The notes: a model not told the origin generated them from the sequence alone. A stretch of DNA of 62,500 nucleotides from Paenibacillus alvei DSM 29 (GCF_000293805.1 NZ_AMBZ01000002.1:652501-715000), one strand, 5' to 3'. Positions 9,641 to 18,811 are shown, numbered from the stretch's first letter. Made by a program: numbers and translations.

Positions 9641-9681
9641 GCAAAAAAAGACCTCCATGGTTGGGTTCAAAACCATGGAGG
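9641..9681 (-). terminator. abrB terminator
   Basis: Perfect 11-base arms (cctccatggtt at 9651-9661 and aaccatggagg at 9671-9681). On the minus strand the stem is followed by tctttttttg, so it ends abrB; on the plus strand there is no T run. Confidence 0.85.
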
Positions 9682-9746
9682 CATCAAGGAAGATATAAAA
9701 AGGTTAGAATTAACATATGTGATTAGAGCTATTATAACCTATTTTT

Positions 9747-10001
9747 TTATTTTGTCACAGGTTGAGGTATTTCTGATATACATTCGTGGCAAACAATTTT
9801 TCCTTTAAAGTATGTAACGTTCTCTGCATTGCCGCAGAAGATGCATGCTGGTTCGTATTTCTTAAGCATGATGCGTTCTCCGTCAACGTAAATTTCTAGC
9901 GCATCCTTTTCACCGATACCAAGGGTGCGGCGAAGCTCGATCGGAATGACGACACGACCCAGTTCATCTACTTTACGGACGATACCAGTGGACTTCATCA
10001 T
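9747..10001 (-). CDS. abrB: transition-state regulator AbrB with a C-terminal zinc ribbon
   Basis: AbrB is a swapped-hairpin DNA-binding protein that represses post-exponential genes during growth. Residues 1-50 are nearly identical to B. subtilis AbrB (STGIVRKVDELGRVVIP, LRRTLGI, KDALEIYVDGE). The B. subtilis C-terminal multimerisation domain is replaced by a short ribbon with cysteines at 53, 56, 71 and 74 (CIFC and CHEC). The total is 84 residues against 94 in B. subtilis. Such ribbons occur in other Firmicute AbrB-like proteins to my knowledge. A sigma-A type promoter lies upstream with a Spo0A-box-like site between it and the start, as expected for Spo0A repression. The gene is the only minus-strand one in its neighbourhood. 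Confidence 0.93.
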   Translation of the reverse strand: MMKSTGIVRKVDELGRVVIPIELRRTLGIGEKDALEIYVDGERIMLKKYEPACIFCGNAENVTYFKGKIVCHECISEIPQPVTK

Positions 10002-10043
10002 AGTTCAACGCTCTCCTCTTTACTTTAGCATGAAATGTCATAA

Positions 10044-10050
10044 TTCGACA
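10044..10050 (-). promoter_or_regulatory. Spo0A box in the abrB leader
   Basis: The minus strand reads TTTGTCGAAT, a full match to the 0A box. It sits about 20 bases downstream of the expected abrB transcription start, where Spo0A-P represses abrB in B. subtilis. An imperfect inverted partner TGTCATA lies at 10036-10042. Confidence 0.6.
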
Positions 10051-10073
10051 AAATTCTTTATTGGCTGATTCTT

Positions 10074-10102
10074 ATCGTACCAACCATTCCCAAATTAGTC
10101 AA
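10074..10102 (-). promoter_or_regulatory. sigma-A promoter of abrB
   Basis: On the minus strand TTGACT (10102-10097), a 17-base spacer and TACGAT (10079-10074). It is about 75 bases before the abrB start codon. Confidence 0.65.
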
Positions 10103-10250
10103 CCTACAAAATCCATACATAGCGTGCTAATTTATGGATTTTAGGTTTTTTTAGCGTATATTTAGCTGTTTTTAACGGTGTGGCCTACACTTTTACACTC
10201 GTATGGTATTTTTTATGTAAAAATAAACAGAAACAAGAATAAACCAAATC

Positions 10251-10281
10251 TTTTCGACAAGAAGGCAGACTATGTCGAAAA
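10251..10281. promoter_or_regulatory. inverted pair of Spo0A-box-like sites upstream of ywfO
   Basis: The nine-base arms ttttcgaca (10251-10259) and tgtcgaaaa (10273-10281) are perfect inverted repeats, and each contains the 0A-box core TGTCGAA. They lie 30-60 bases before the ywfO-like start codon and share the intergenic region with abrB. Binding by Spo0A is inferred from sequence alone. Confidence 0.45.
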
Positions 10282-10308
10282 GGTTCGAATCGAAAGGAGT
10301 GATTTTCA

Positions 10309-11598
10309 ATGTTATTAGAGGAAAAAGTGTTCAAGGATCCGGTTCACAATTATGTACATGTCCAAGACCGAACGATATGGGATTTGATTAATACTAAGGA
10401 ATTCCAGAGGCTTCGCCGCATTCGTCAATTGGGAACTTCCTATTTAACGTTCCATGGAGCAGAGCATAGTCGTTTTTCCCATTCCCTTGGCGTGTATGAA
10501 ATTACGCGGCGCATCATCTCTCAATTTGAGCGGAATCAGTATGAGGACTGGCCAGAGGAAGAAAGGCTGGTCGCTTTGTGTGCAGCACTGCTTCATGATG
10601 TGGGTCATGGGCCATTTTCCCATTCCATAGAAGAGGCCTTTGATATGTTTCATGAGGATTGGACATACCGCATTATAGTAGAAGATACCGATATCCGTCG
10701 TGTATTGAAGCAGGTTGATCCGCATTTCCCTGAGAAGGTAGCGTCTGTGATTCGCAAAACGTATGAACGTCCGATCGTTGTTAACTTAGTATCCGGTTCG
10801 CTGGATGCGGATCGAATGGACTACTTGCTGCGAGATGCCTACTTTACAGGTGTAAATTATGGAACATTTGATATTGATCGTATTCTAAGAGTGCTGCGCC
10901 CCCATAAGGATCGCATTGTGGTTAAGGAGAGCGGTATGCACGCAGTGGAGCATTATTTGCTAGCTCGATATGAAATGTACTGGCAGGTTTATTTCCATCC
11001 GGTAACACGCAGTTCAGAAATGGTGTTGCGCCATATTTTCAAGCGTGCAAAGGAACTATATTTGAGTGGGTATGAATTTCGATATTTTCTATCTCCGCTT
11101 GACTCTTTATTTGAAGGAACGATTACAACTGAGCAGTATGTACAGATGGATGAGGCATTTGTGCAGACCGCATTTATGCAGTGGTCGAGAGAGAAGGATG
11201 AACGGCTTGCTGACTTGTGCCAGCGATTTATGGAGCGTAAACTATATAAATATATTGAAGTCGAGCAGATGAATGAGGAATTGCAGGAACGATTGCGGAT
11301 GGAGTGGTCACAAGTTGGGCTTGATCCCAATTATGATTTGATGTTCGATTCCCCTTTTGATAGACCTTATGATGTATATCGAAAAGGGGATGCACGATCG
11401 CAGCAGCATATTATGCTGTGGGGACGGGATCAGCAAATCGTGGAGCTGTCCAAAAAATCAGATATCGTTCGCACCATTAGTGGGATTCGCAACGGGAAGC
11501 AATATATTTATTTTCCGATGGACAGGCTATTGACCGTTTCACATCAGCTTACGGCAGACACACGGCGGATGTTCATTCGCCGCAATCACCTGACATAA
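10309..11598 (+). CDS. HD-domain phosphohydrolase (YwfO-like)
   Basis: A 429-residue metal-dependent hydrolase of the dGTPase-like HD superfamily, closest to B. subtilis YwfO. Residues forming the HD centre are visible: H near 50 (FHGAEHSRFSHSLGVYE), LLHDVGHGPFSHSIE near 97, and D in GSLDADRMDYLLRDAYFTG near 170. Members hydrolyse dNTPs or related nucleotides, but the exact substrate is unknown. The ATG follows aaaggagtg. It lies divergent from abrB, in the place where metS is found in B. subtilis, and is followed by tatD. Confidence 0.88.
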   Translation: MLLEEKVFKDPVHNYVHVQDRTIWDLINTKEFQRLRRIRQLGTSYLTFHGAEHSRFSHSLGVYEITRRIISQFERNQYEDWPEEERLVALCAALLHDVGHGPFSHSIEEAFDMFHEDWTYRIIVEDTDIRRVLKQVDPHFPEKVASVIRKTYERPIVVNLVSGSLDADRMDYLLRDAYFTGVNYGTFDIDRILRVLRPHKDRIVVKESGMHAVEHYLLARYEMYWQVYFHPVTRSSEMVLRHIFKRAKELYLSGYEFRYFLSPLDSLFEGTITTEQYVQMDEAFVQTAFMQWSREKDERLADLCQRFMERKLYKYIEVEQMNEELQERLRMEWSQVGLDPNYDLMFDSPFDRPYDVYRKGDARSQQHIMLWGRDQQIVELSKKSDIVRTISGIRNGKQYIYFPMDRLLTVSHQLTADTRRMFIRRNHLT

Positions 11599-11626
11599 TT
11601 GGATGATAGAAAAGGAGCGCTTGGAC

Positions 11627-12394
11627 GTGTTATTTGATACGCATACGCATTTAGACAGCAGCAATTTTGATGAGGATCGCGATCAGGTCATCGCCAGAGC
11701 CGTCGAACAAGGGGTAACCCGTATGGTGAACATTGGATTCAATCGGGAAACAATTCCGACGACGATGGCCTTGGCGGAAAAATATGACTTCATTTATGCA
11801 GCTGTAGGCTGGCATCCTGTAGATGCAATTACGATGAAACCAGAGGATATGGACTGGATTGCAAAGCTTACCGAACATGAGAAGGTTGTGGCGATTGGCG
11901 AAATTGGACTGGACTATCATTGGGATACATCTCCGAAGGATGTTCAGCATCGTGTATTTCGTGAACAAATTGGCTTGGCCCGTGAGTTGAAGATGCCGAT
12001 CATTATTCATAATCGCGAGGCACATGAAGATGTAATCCGCATTTTGCGCGAAGAGAAGGCACATGAAGTTGGAGGTATTATGCATTCCTTCTCAGGCAGT
12101 TGGGAAACAGCGAAGATGTGTCTGGATATGGGCTTCTACATCTCATTTGGAGGACCTGTCACGTTTAAAAATGCGAGACAGCCGAAGGAAGTGCTCGTTC
12201 AGGTTCCAAACGACCGATTGCTCGTGGAGACAGACTCCCCTTATTTGACGCCGCATCCGTTCCGAGGCAAGCGCAATGAGTCCGCTTATGTACGTCTTGT
12301 GGCAGAAGTCGCAGCCGAGCTGAAAGGAATGGAATTTGAAGAATTTTGCAGAATGACGACCAAAAATGCTATGACATGTTTTGACATCAGGTGA
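11627..12394 (+). CDS. tatD: TatD family metal-dependent deoxyribonuclease
   Basis: TatD-type hydrolase (YabD) with a TIM-barrel metal site: FDTHTHLDSS at residue 3, EIGLDYHWD near 92, HNREAHED near 130, HSFSGSWE near 155 and VETDSPYL near 204. The open frame reaches up to 11603, but an aaaggag site at 11611-11617 correctly spaced to GTG at 11627 decides the start, giving 255 residues, the B. subtilis length. The family includes 3'-5' DNases; its role in vivo here is not settled. Confidence 0.92.
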   Translation: MLFDTHTHLDSSNFDEDRDQVIARAVEQGVTRMVNIGFNRETIPTTMALAEKYDFIYAAVGWHPVDAITMKPEDMDWIAKLTEHEKVVAIGEIGLDYHWDTSPKDVQHRVFREQIGLARELKMPIIIHNREAHEDVIRILREEKAHEVGGIMHSFSGSWETAKMCLDMGFYISFGGPVTFKNARQPKEVLVQVPNDRLLVETDSPYLTPHPFRGKRNESAYVRLVAEVAAELKGMEFEEFCRMTTKNAMTCFDIR

Positions 12395-12515
12395 AAACAT
12401 GATAAAAACAAGTGAAATAAAGATATCGGCCACAAAATAAGTGGATTTTGTTATGAAAAACGGATTTAGTTACATTTTTTAACCATTTTTCGCGAAAAAC
12501 GAAATTGCTACTGTC

Positions 12516-12545
12516 TTTACAAGAAGATTGCAAACACGATATGAT
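12516..12545 (+). promoter_or_regulatory. sigma-A promoter of the riboswitch-yabE transcript
   Basis: TTTACA (12516-12521), an 18-base spacer and TATGAT (12540-12545). It lies about 50 bases before the riboswitch. A perfect palindrome TTTTTCGCGAAAAA (12486-12499) sits just upstream and could be an operator. Confidence 0.55.
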
Positions 12546-12595
12546 TTCTCACAGATGTTATTACACAATTCAATATTGTTCCAACTAATTCAGTA

Positions 12596-12770
12596 TCGCT
12601 TAATCTCCAGGTTGTGGAGAACGGGGGAACCAGAGTGGGATTGACATGAGTACATGTTCAATCACATGGATCAATTCCTTGGGGTGAATTAGGGACAACC
12701 GAGCCATGAGCCGGTTGGTTCCGATAGGGCGACTCTCAAGCCCGAACCCGACAGCTAACCTCGTCAGCGT
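12596..12770 (+). promoter_or_regulatory. ydaO-type cyclic di-AMP riboswitch
   Basis: The conserved blocks of the ydaO/yuaA class are present in order: cgcttaatctcc near the 5' end, gggggaacc, ggggtgaat, agggacaa, and ccgaacccgacagctaacct before cgtcagcg, whose cg pairs back to the start. This class senses cyclic di-AMP and normally switches transcription off when the ligand is bound. It precedes a terminator hairpin and then yabE, a cell-wall gene, a known type of target for the class. Confidence 0.9.
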
Positions 12771-12820
12771 ACAGAGAGGGTTCCTCGCGTCCTACACTGT
12801 TGACGTTTGGGTTTCTATTA

Positions 12821-12866
12821 TAGAAGCCGCGAAAGAGTCTCCTCTTACGAAGGGCTTCTTTTGTTT
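12821..12866 (+). terminator. expression-platform terminator of the riboswitch
   Basis: The arms agaagcc and ggcttct, with an inner aagag/ctctt stem, are followed by tttgtttta. It lies 50 bases after the aptamer and is the likely ligand-controlled terminator. Confidence 0.75.
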
Positions 12867-12913
12867 TACTCTCAAATATTCTTTTTTGAATAATGAGAAT
12901 AAAGACGTCATAG

Positions 12914-13117
12914 GGTGTAAGAAATAGGAGGTGGGAGCAGCCAATACTGGATCGTTGGTACGGAGAATTCGGAAATGTGGAGAACGAATACACGCTCGTT
13001 CCAGACAAAACCAATTCTCTCGTAAACATTCTTGAAATAGTCGCGTCAGATGAAATCATGCGCAACACTCGACGGCGGGACTATGTAAGGAGGACCGAGA
13101 AATGGGACAGATCGTGA
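12914..13117 (+). other. open frame with ribosome-binding site but no usual start codon
   Basis: Between the riboswitch terminator and yabE a frame is open from 12914 to a stop at 13115-13117. A strong aggaggtg (12927-12934) precedes it, but no ATG, GTG or TTG follows at the right distance; only ATA (12944) or CTG (12947) would serve. The translation begins LDRWYGEFGNVENEYT and looks protein-like. It overlaps the yabE start by 16 bases. It may be a leader peptide with a rare start, a decayed gene, or chance. Confidence 0.25.
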
Positions 13118-14229
13118 ACAACGAAACCCATGAACCCCGATCATCCAGCATGTCACTCGCATTGCGATGGAAGCGTGAAAATGTACGTGTTATCACCGTT
13201 ATTGCAGCTGTAGCAATCGTGATCACATTAATAGCAGTCTTAACTTGGTATAATGCAACAAAGAAGACAGTGGCTGTGCTCGTTGATGGACAAGAGCGTT
13301 CAGTCGAAACTCGCCTTGATACGCTTCGCAATGTTTTGGATGAGCATGCGATAGCACTTGGGGCATACGATGCTGTATCAAAGCCGCTCGATGAAGAGAT
13401 TGCAGATGGGGATCGAGTTATTATTGAACGCGCTTTGCCTATCCAAATTACTGCGGATGGGAAGAAGGAAACGCAGTATACAACGGAGAAATCAGTGCAT
13501 AATGCATTGGCTGCGCTGGAAATCCCGCTGAATCCAGATGATAAGGTATTCCCTGCTAAGCGTGCATCGATTGCAAAGGACATGAACATCCGAATTGTTC
13601 GGGTCAGCAAAAAGATGGAAGAACGCAAGGTTAAAGTTCCTTATCAAGTTGTGAAGCAGGCTGATGCCACCCTTCTTAAGGGTAAGACTAAAATGGTTCA
13701 AGGCGGAAAAGAAGGTTTAGTCGTTCAGAAGGTTCAAAATACCTATGAAGACGGTAAGCTTGTATATTCCCAACTGGTGGATAAATCCGTTCATACGAAA
13801 CAAGTCAATCAAGTTATTGCCTATGGAACGAAGAAGAAGCCGGAGGTTGCTGTTCTCTCAGTGAACACGGACGATGATTCTGATGACAATGGTTCCAGCG
13901 GAGACAAAGATTTTAGATATAAAAAAGTGTTGAAGAATGTTCAACTGACAGCTTACACCGAAGCGGAAGGTTCCTCTGGTGCGAAGACGGCATCAGGTGC
14001 GATGGTATCGGAAGGCCGTACGATCGCTGTTGATCCGAAAGTTATACCACTTGGCTGGTGGGTATACATCGAAGGGATTGGATTCCGACGTGCCGAAGAT
14101 ACAGGCGGCGCAGTCAAAGGGAAAATTATCGATGTATACTTCGACAGTAAAAAGACTGTTAGCAAGTTCGGACGCAAGAAGGGGTATACCGTATATGTGG
14201 TTGGCCCAGTCAAGCCGGAAGTGAACTAG
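13102..14229 (+). CDS. yabE: YabE: DUF348-G5-3D cell-wall protein
   Basis: A 375-residue surface protein related to resuscitation-promoting factors. It has an N-terminal membrane segment (about residues 28-50), two DUF348 (YabE-type) repeats around 52-160, a G5 domain around 168-240, an Asp/Ser-rich linker, and a C-terminal 3D domain with three aspartates (AVDPKVIPLG, AEDTGGAVKG, DVYFDS). The 3D domain resembles MltA-type lytic transglycosylases. The ATG follows gtaaggagg. Expression is probably controlled by the cyclic di-AMP riboswitch upstream, tying this muralytic enzyme to osmotic and wall signalling. Confidence 0.92.
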   Translation: MGQIVNNETHEPRSSSMSLALRWKRENVRVITVIAAVAIVITLIAVLTWYNATKKTVAVLVDGQERSVETRLDTLRNVLDEHAIALGAYDAVSKPLDEEIADGDRVIIERALPIQITADGKKETQYTTEKSVHNALAALEIPLNPDDKVFPAKRASIAKDMNIRIVRVSKKMEERKVKVPYQVVKQADATLLKGKTKMVQGGKEGLVVQKVQNTYEDGKLVYSQLVDKSVHTKQVNQVIAYGTKKKPEVAVLSVNTDDDSDDNGSSGDKDFRYKKVLKNVQLTAYTEAEGSSGAKTASGAMVSEGRTIAVDPKVIPLGWWVYIEGIGFRRAEDTGGAVKGKIIDVYFDSKKTVSKFGRKKGYTVYVVGPVKPEVN

Positions 14230-14291
14230 CACACAGGTATGCAGCCATGTGTAATTAGGATATAGTAATGAATAACGATTTATGTCATGCT

Positions 14292-14322
14292 AAGAAGAGG
14301 GGACACCCTCTTCTTTTGTTGT
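14292..14322 (+). terminator. terminator after yabE
   Basis: Perfect ten-base arms aagaagaggg and ccctcttctt with a four-base loop, followed by a T-rich run. Confidence 0.85.
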
Positions 14323-14395
14323 TTATTTGCGAATCGGGAGCAAGTAAGAAATAGTGGTTGTACGAAGTGATCTTGTGGTGAGAGGAGTACGAGAA

Positions 14396-15879
<1,484 letters not shown>

Positions 15880-15902
15880 GATTAAATTTGTGCACTAGGC
15901 AT

Positions 15903-15931
15903 CACCAATCCATGTAATCGCCCATAGGATA
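15903..15931 (+). promoter_or_regulatory. sigma-K type promoter of yabG
   Basis: CACC (15903-15906), a 16-base spacer and CATAGGATA (15923-15931) match the sigma-K consensus (mACm, CATAnnnTA). yabG is sigma-K dependent in B. subtilis. The expected start point lies only about 15 bases before the ATG, giving a very short leader. Confidence 0.65.
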
Positions 15932-15952
15932 GTCGGAGAGGTGATCGATCCT

Positions 15953-16858
15953 ATGAACGAGCCAGTGAAGCAAGGGGATTTGGTCGTACGCAAGTCGTAC
16001 GGTGGCGATATTACATTTCGTGTAGAACAGGTCTTCCAACAGACAGCGATTATAAAAGGGACAGATTATCGCTTGCTTGCGGACTCCCATGTTCGAGATT
16101 TGGTAAGTATTCCGAAGGCAACGATTGCACGACGCTCTGAACAGGCTCACATCAAGATGCTGCAGTCTGTAGAAGTATTGGAGCAGCAGCGCAGAGAGCA
16201 GTATGAGCGTAGACAGATGGAGCTTCCTTTTGCTGAGATGCCGAATGGAAGCTCAACATTTGATATGCCGGGAACGGTGCTTCATCTTGATGGGGATCCA
16301 GGATATTTGCAGAAGAGCATGGCGATTTATAATCAGCTCCGTGTGCCAGCGGAAGGACATTATGTGAACGAGAGAAATATGGCGGATACACTGTATCGTC
16401 TGTTGCCGCGGGTGAAGCCTAATATTATCGTGATTACAGGGCATGATGGGGTATTGAAGAACGGCAGGCATCGCGACCTGATCAACCTGCAAAATTATAA
16501 AAACTCGCAAAACTTTGTGAATGCAGTACAGACCGCTCGGCAGTATGAGCGGCATCTTGACCTAATGACGATTATTGCAGGAGCATGCCAATCTCACTTC
16601 GAGGCACTGCTCCAAGCTGGAGCTAATTTTGCAAGCTCACCGGGCCGCATTATGATTCATGCGCTTGACCCAGCCTATGTAGCGGTAAAAGCAGCATATA
16701 CCTCGATTCGTGATACTGTACAGATTGGGGATATTGCCCCTCATATGGTCAGTGGAATTGACGGGGTAGGCGGGATTGAGACAAAAGGGAGCTATCGATT
16801 TGGCATGCCGAAGCTGAAAGATTTATCGACACTGAACGTTACACCTACGGTCATATAA
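15953..16858 (+). CDS. yabG: sporulation-specific protease YabG
   Basis: YabG is a coat-associated cysteine protease that processes spore coat proteins such as SpoIVA and SafA. The 301-residue protein begins MNEPVKQGDLVVRKSYGGD, and conserved parts include ITGHDGVLKNG and the region IAGACQSHFEALLQAGANFASSP with the likely catalytic cysteine. The frame is open from GTG at 15941, but the ribosome site aggtga (15937-15942) and the promoter position favour ATG at 15953. Mother-cell expression under sigma-K is predicted. Confidence 0.92.
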   Translation: MNEPVKQGDLVVRKSYGGDITFRVEQVFQQTAIIKGTDYRLLADSHVRDLVSIPKATIARRSEQAHIKMLQSVEVLEQQRREQYERRQMELPFAEMPNGSSTFDMPGTVLHLDGDPGYLQKSMAIYNQLRVPAEGHYVNERNMADTLYRLLPRVKPNIIVITGHDGVLKNGRHRDLINLQNYKNSQNFVNAVQTARQYERHLDLMTIIAGACQSHFEALLQAGANFASSPGRIMIHALDPAYVAVKAAYTSIRDTVQIGDIAPHMVSGIDGVGGIETKGSYRFGMPKLKDLSTLNVTPTVI

Positions 16859-16919
16859 GCGGCCTATGTATAAAATACAGCAAAAAGTAGCAACTTAATA
16901 AATTTGGATAAAAAATATA

Positions 16920-16949
16920 TTGACATGAAAACAGTCTTATTGTTATAAT
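16920..16949 (+). promoter_or_regulatory. upstream sigma-A promoter of veg
   Basis: TTGACA (16920-16925), an 18-base spacer and TATAAT (16944-16949), both hexamers perfect. Confidence 0.8.
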
Positions 16950-16960
16950 TATTTGTTAAT

Positions 16961-16989
16961 TTGACAAAACCTCTTGAATTGGTTATAAT
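16961..16989 (+). promoter_or_regulatory. downstream sigma-A promoter of veg
   Basis: TTGACA (16961-16966), a 17-base spacer and TATAAT (16984-16989), a perfect consensus. It lies about 27 bases before the start codon. The B. subtilis veg promoter is a classic strong sigma-A promoter. Confidence 0.88.
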
Positions 16990-17015
16990 GGACAAGGAAA
17001 GAGGTGGTAGCTGTA

Positions 17016-17291
17016 ATGGCGAAAAACGCTTTGTTTGAAATTCGTCGTTGTCTTGAAGCACATGTCGGTCAGAAGATTCTGCTCCGCGCCAATGGCGGTC
17101 GTCGGAAAACGATTGAGCGTACGGGCGTGTTGGAAGAAACCTACCCTTCTGTATTTATTGTTAAGTTGGACCAGGATCAGAACGCGTTCAAGCGGGTATC
17201 CTACAGCTATGCAGATATATTAACAGAGTCGGTCCAAGTGACCGTATGCGCCGATAACGGCGAGATGAAGATTGAATATGTTCGCGGTTAA
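17016..17291 (+). CDS. veg: Veg protein
   Basis: Veg is a small, highly expressed protein that stimulates biofilm matrix genes in B. subtilis. The 91-residue product has the family core [23 protein letters not shown] and [12 protein letters not shown]. The frame is open from 17004, but ATG at 17016 after aaagaggtgg gives the usual N-terminus. Two tandem consensus promoters drive it and a terminator follows directly, so it forms its own strong transcription unit. Confidence 0.94.
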   Translation: MAKNALFEIRRCLEAHVGQKILLRANGGRRKTIERTGVLEETYPSVFIVKLDQDQNAFKRVSYSYADILTESVQVTVCADNGEMKIEYVRG

Positions 17292-17301
17292 GCGACATGA
17301 C

Positions 17302-17328
17302 GGCAGCCATTTATGGCTGCCTTTTGTT
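17302..17328 (+). terminator. veg terminator
   Basis: Perfect nine-base arms ggcagccat and atggctgcc with a two-base loop, followed by ttttgttt. Confidence 0.88.
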
Positions 17329-17520
17329 TGGGTTTTTCAGTCTGTGAAGTACAAACCAGGTATAGCCAGTCCTTCCTACATAGTCATCCCCTCCACAAAT
17401 CGGAACATGGATCGGCGTATAACCACGGCCGCTTCTACTTACATTAACGGTAAGCCGATGAATGCATCGTGCTTGCTACAACAATTTCTGATCATTATGG
17501 TAAGCACGGGAGGTGCAGTG

Positions 17521-17697
17521 ATGAGCCGAAGAAAGCGCAACTTCATGTCTGAGGAACTGAAGGTGGAATTGGCTAAGGATCTTGGCTTTTATGATACGGT
17601 ATCCAAATACGGATGGGGCGCCATTCGTGCAAAAGATGCCGGCGATATGGTCAAGCGGGCAATTCAACTTGCTGAAGAGGCTGCCTCAAAAAAATAA
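17521..17697 (+). CDS. sspF: small acid-soluble spore protein SspF
   Basis: A 58-residue alpha/beta-type SASP related to SspF, which coats DNA in the spore. The core [17 protein letters not shown] and [18 protein letters not shown] match the family. The frame is open further upstream, but ATG at 17521 with ggaggtg at the right distance is the family start. It stands between veg and ispE as in B. subtilis. Forespore (sigma-G) expression is expected from the family; I could not fix a promoter in the 190 bases upstream. Confidence 0.93.
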   Translation: MSRRKRNFMSEELKVELAKDLGFYDTVSKYGWGAIRAKDAGDMVKRAIQLAEEAASKK

Positions 17698-17719
17698 TGA
17701 GCCAAAAAACCTCCTGTCC

Positions 17720-17758
17720 AGCGAGCATCGGATCTGTGTCCGCTCTGTTCGCTTTTTT
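17720..17758 (+). terminator. sspF terminator
   Basis: The arms gcga/tcgc and cgga/tccg form an interrupted stem followed by six T. Confidence 0.6.
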
Positions 17759-17864
17759 ATTACGAAATCATTCCAATTGCCTATGTGCGTACACAAATGA
17801 CTTGCACCATAGAGTCTGTTATAATAACGTAAGCGATCCGTAGGATAAAGAAGGGTGAACGCGA

Positions 17865-18719
17865 GTGAAAGTGTACGAGAAGGCGCCTGCCAAAATAAAT
17901 TTGCTGTTGGACGTGCTGCGTAAGCGTGAGGATGGATATCATGACGTGGAAATGGTCATGACGATGGTAGACTTAGCGGACCGTCTCGAGATGGAGGAGC
18001 TTCCTCGAGATACGATTATCATCTCCAGCCAAGCAGGTTACATACCGTTAGATGAGAAGAACTTAGCGTTCCAAGCGGCAAAGTTGATTAAAGAACGTTA
18101 TGAAGTAAAGCAAGGCGTATATATTCATTTAGATAAAAAAATACCGGTTGCTGCTGGACTTGCTGGTGGAAGCAGTGATGCTGCTGCAACTTTGCGTGGT
18201 CTGAATCGACTGTGGAAACTGGGTATTTCTGATAAGGAACTGCAGGTTCTCGGTACAGAGCTTGGATCCGACGTCCCTTTCTGTGTTACAGGAGGGACAG
18301 CCATCGCCCGTGGGCGTGGGGAGGAACTGGAGATGGTTCATCAGCCGCCTCAATGTTGGGTAGTGCTTGCTAAGCCGCCGATTAATGTATCGACCGCAGA
18401 TGTGTATGGACGGCTGAAAGCGAATCAAATCGTCAAGCATCCATCATTAAAAGATATGATGAGAGCTATTGAAGGTCAAAGCTTCCAAGGGGTATGCGAA
18501 TCGCTTGGAAATGTACTCGAGGATGTTACACTGCCGCTCTATCCAGAGGTGCAGCAGTTGAAGGAATCCATGCTGCGACTTGGAGCTGAGGGAGTACTTA
18601 TGTCAGGTAGTGGGCCGACTGTGTTCGGCTTGGTGTCCAAGGAGTCTAAAATAGCAAGAATCTATAATGGACTTCGAGGATTTTGTAAGGAAGTGTATGC
18701 TGTACGTCTGTTAGGATAA
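17865..18719 (+). CDS. ispE: 4-diphosphocytidyl-2-C-methyl-D-erythritol kinase
   Basis: IspE is the ATP-dependent kinase of the MEP route to isoprenoids. The 284-residue GHMP-family protein shows [12 protein letters not shown] near the start, the phosphate-binding [15 protein letters not shown] near residue 95, and [11 protein letters not shown] near 245. It starts at GTG after agaagggtg. A TATAAT-like element lies upstream but without a clear -35. purR follows after a 150-base gap with its own promoter. Confidence 0.96.
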   Translation: MKVYEKAPAKINLLLDVLRKREDGYHDVEMVMTMVDLADRLEMEELPRDTIIISSQAGYIPLDEKNLAFQAAKLIKERYEVKQGVYIHLDKKIPVAAGLAGGSSDAAATLRGLNRLWKLGISDKELQVLGTELGSDVPFCVTGGTAIARGRGEELEMVHQPPQCWVVLAKPPINVSTADVYGRLKANQIVKHPSLKDMMRAIEGQSFQGVCESLGNVLEDVTLPLYPEVQQLKESMLRLGAEGVLMSGSGPTVFGLVSKESKIARIYNGLRGFCKEVYAVRLLG

Positions 18720-18782
18720 CAGGTTCATGATGTTCCCCTTGAATAAGAAGGCGATATGGTTACAATTTGCAGAACCTTTTTC

Positions 18783-18811
18783 TTGACAAGCGGCCTTTAT
18801 CTTGCTAACTA
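18783..18811 (+). promoter_or_regulatory. possible sigma-A promoter of purR
   Basis: TTGACA (18783-18788), a 17-base spacer and TAACTA (18806-18811), a weak -10. Confidence 0.45.

Noticed and set aside
17320..17520. N-terminal extension of sspF back to 17272
   Set aside because: The frame overlaps the veg end and its terminator; the SspF family start with ggaggtg is at 17521.
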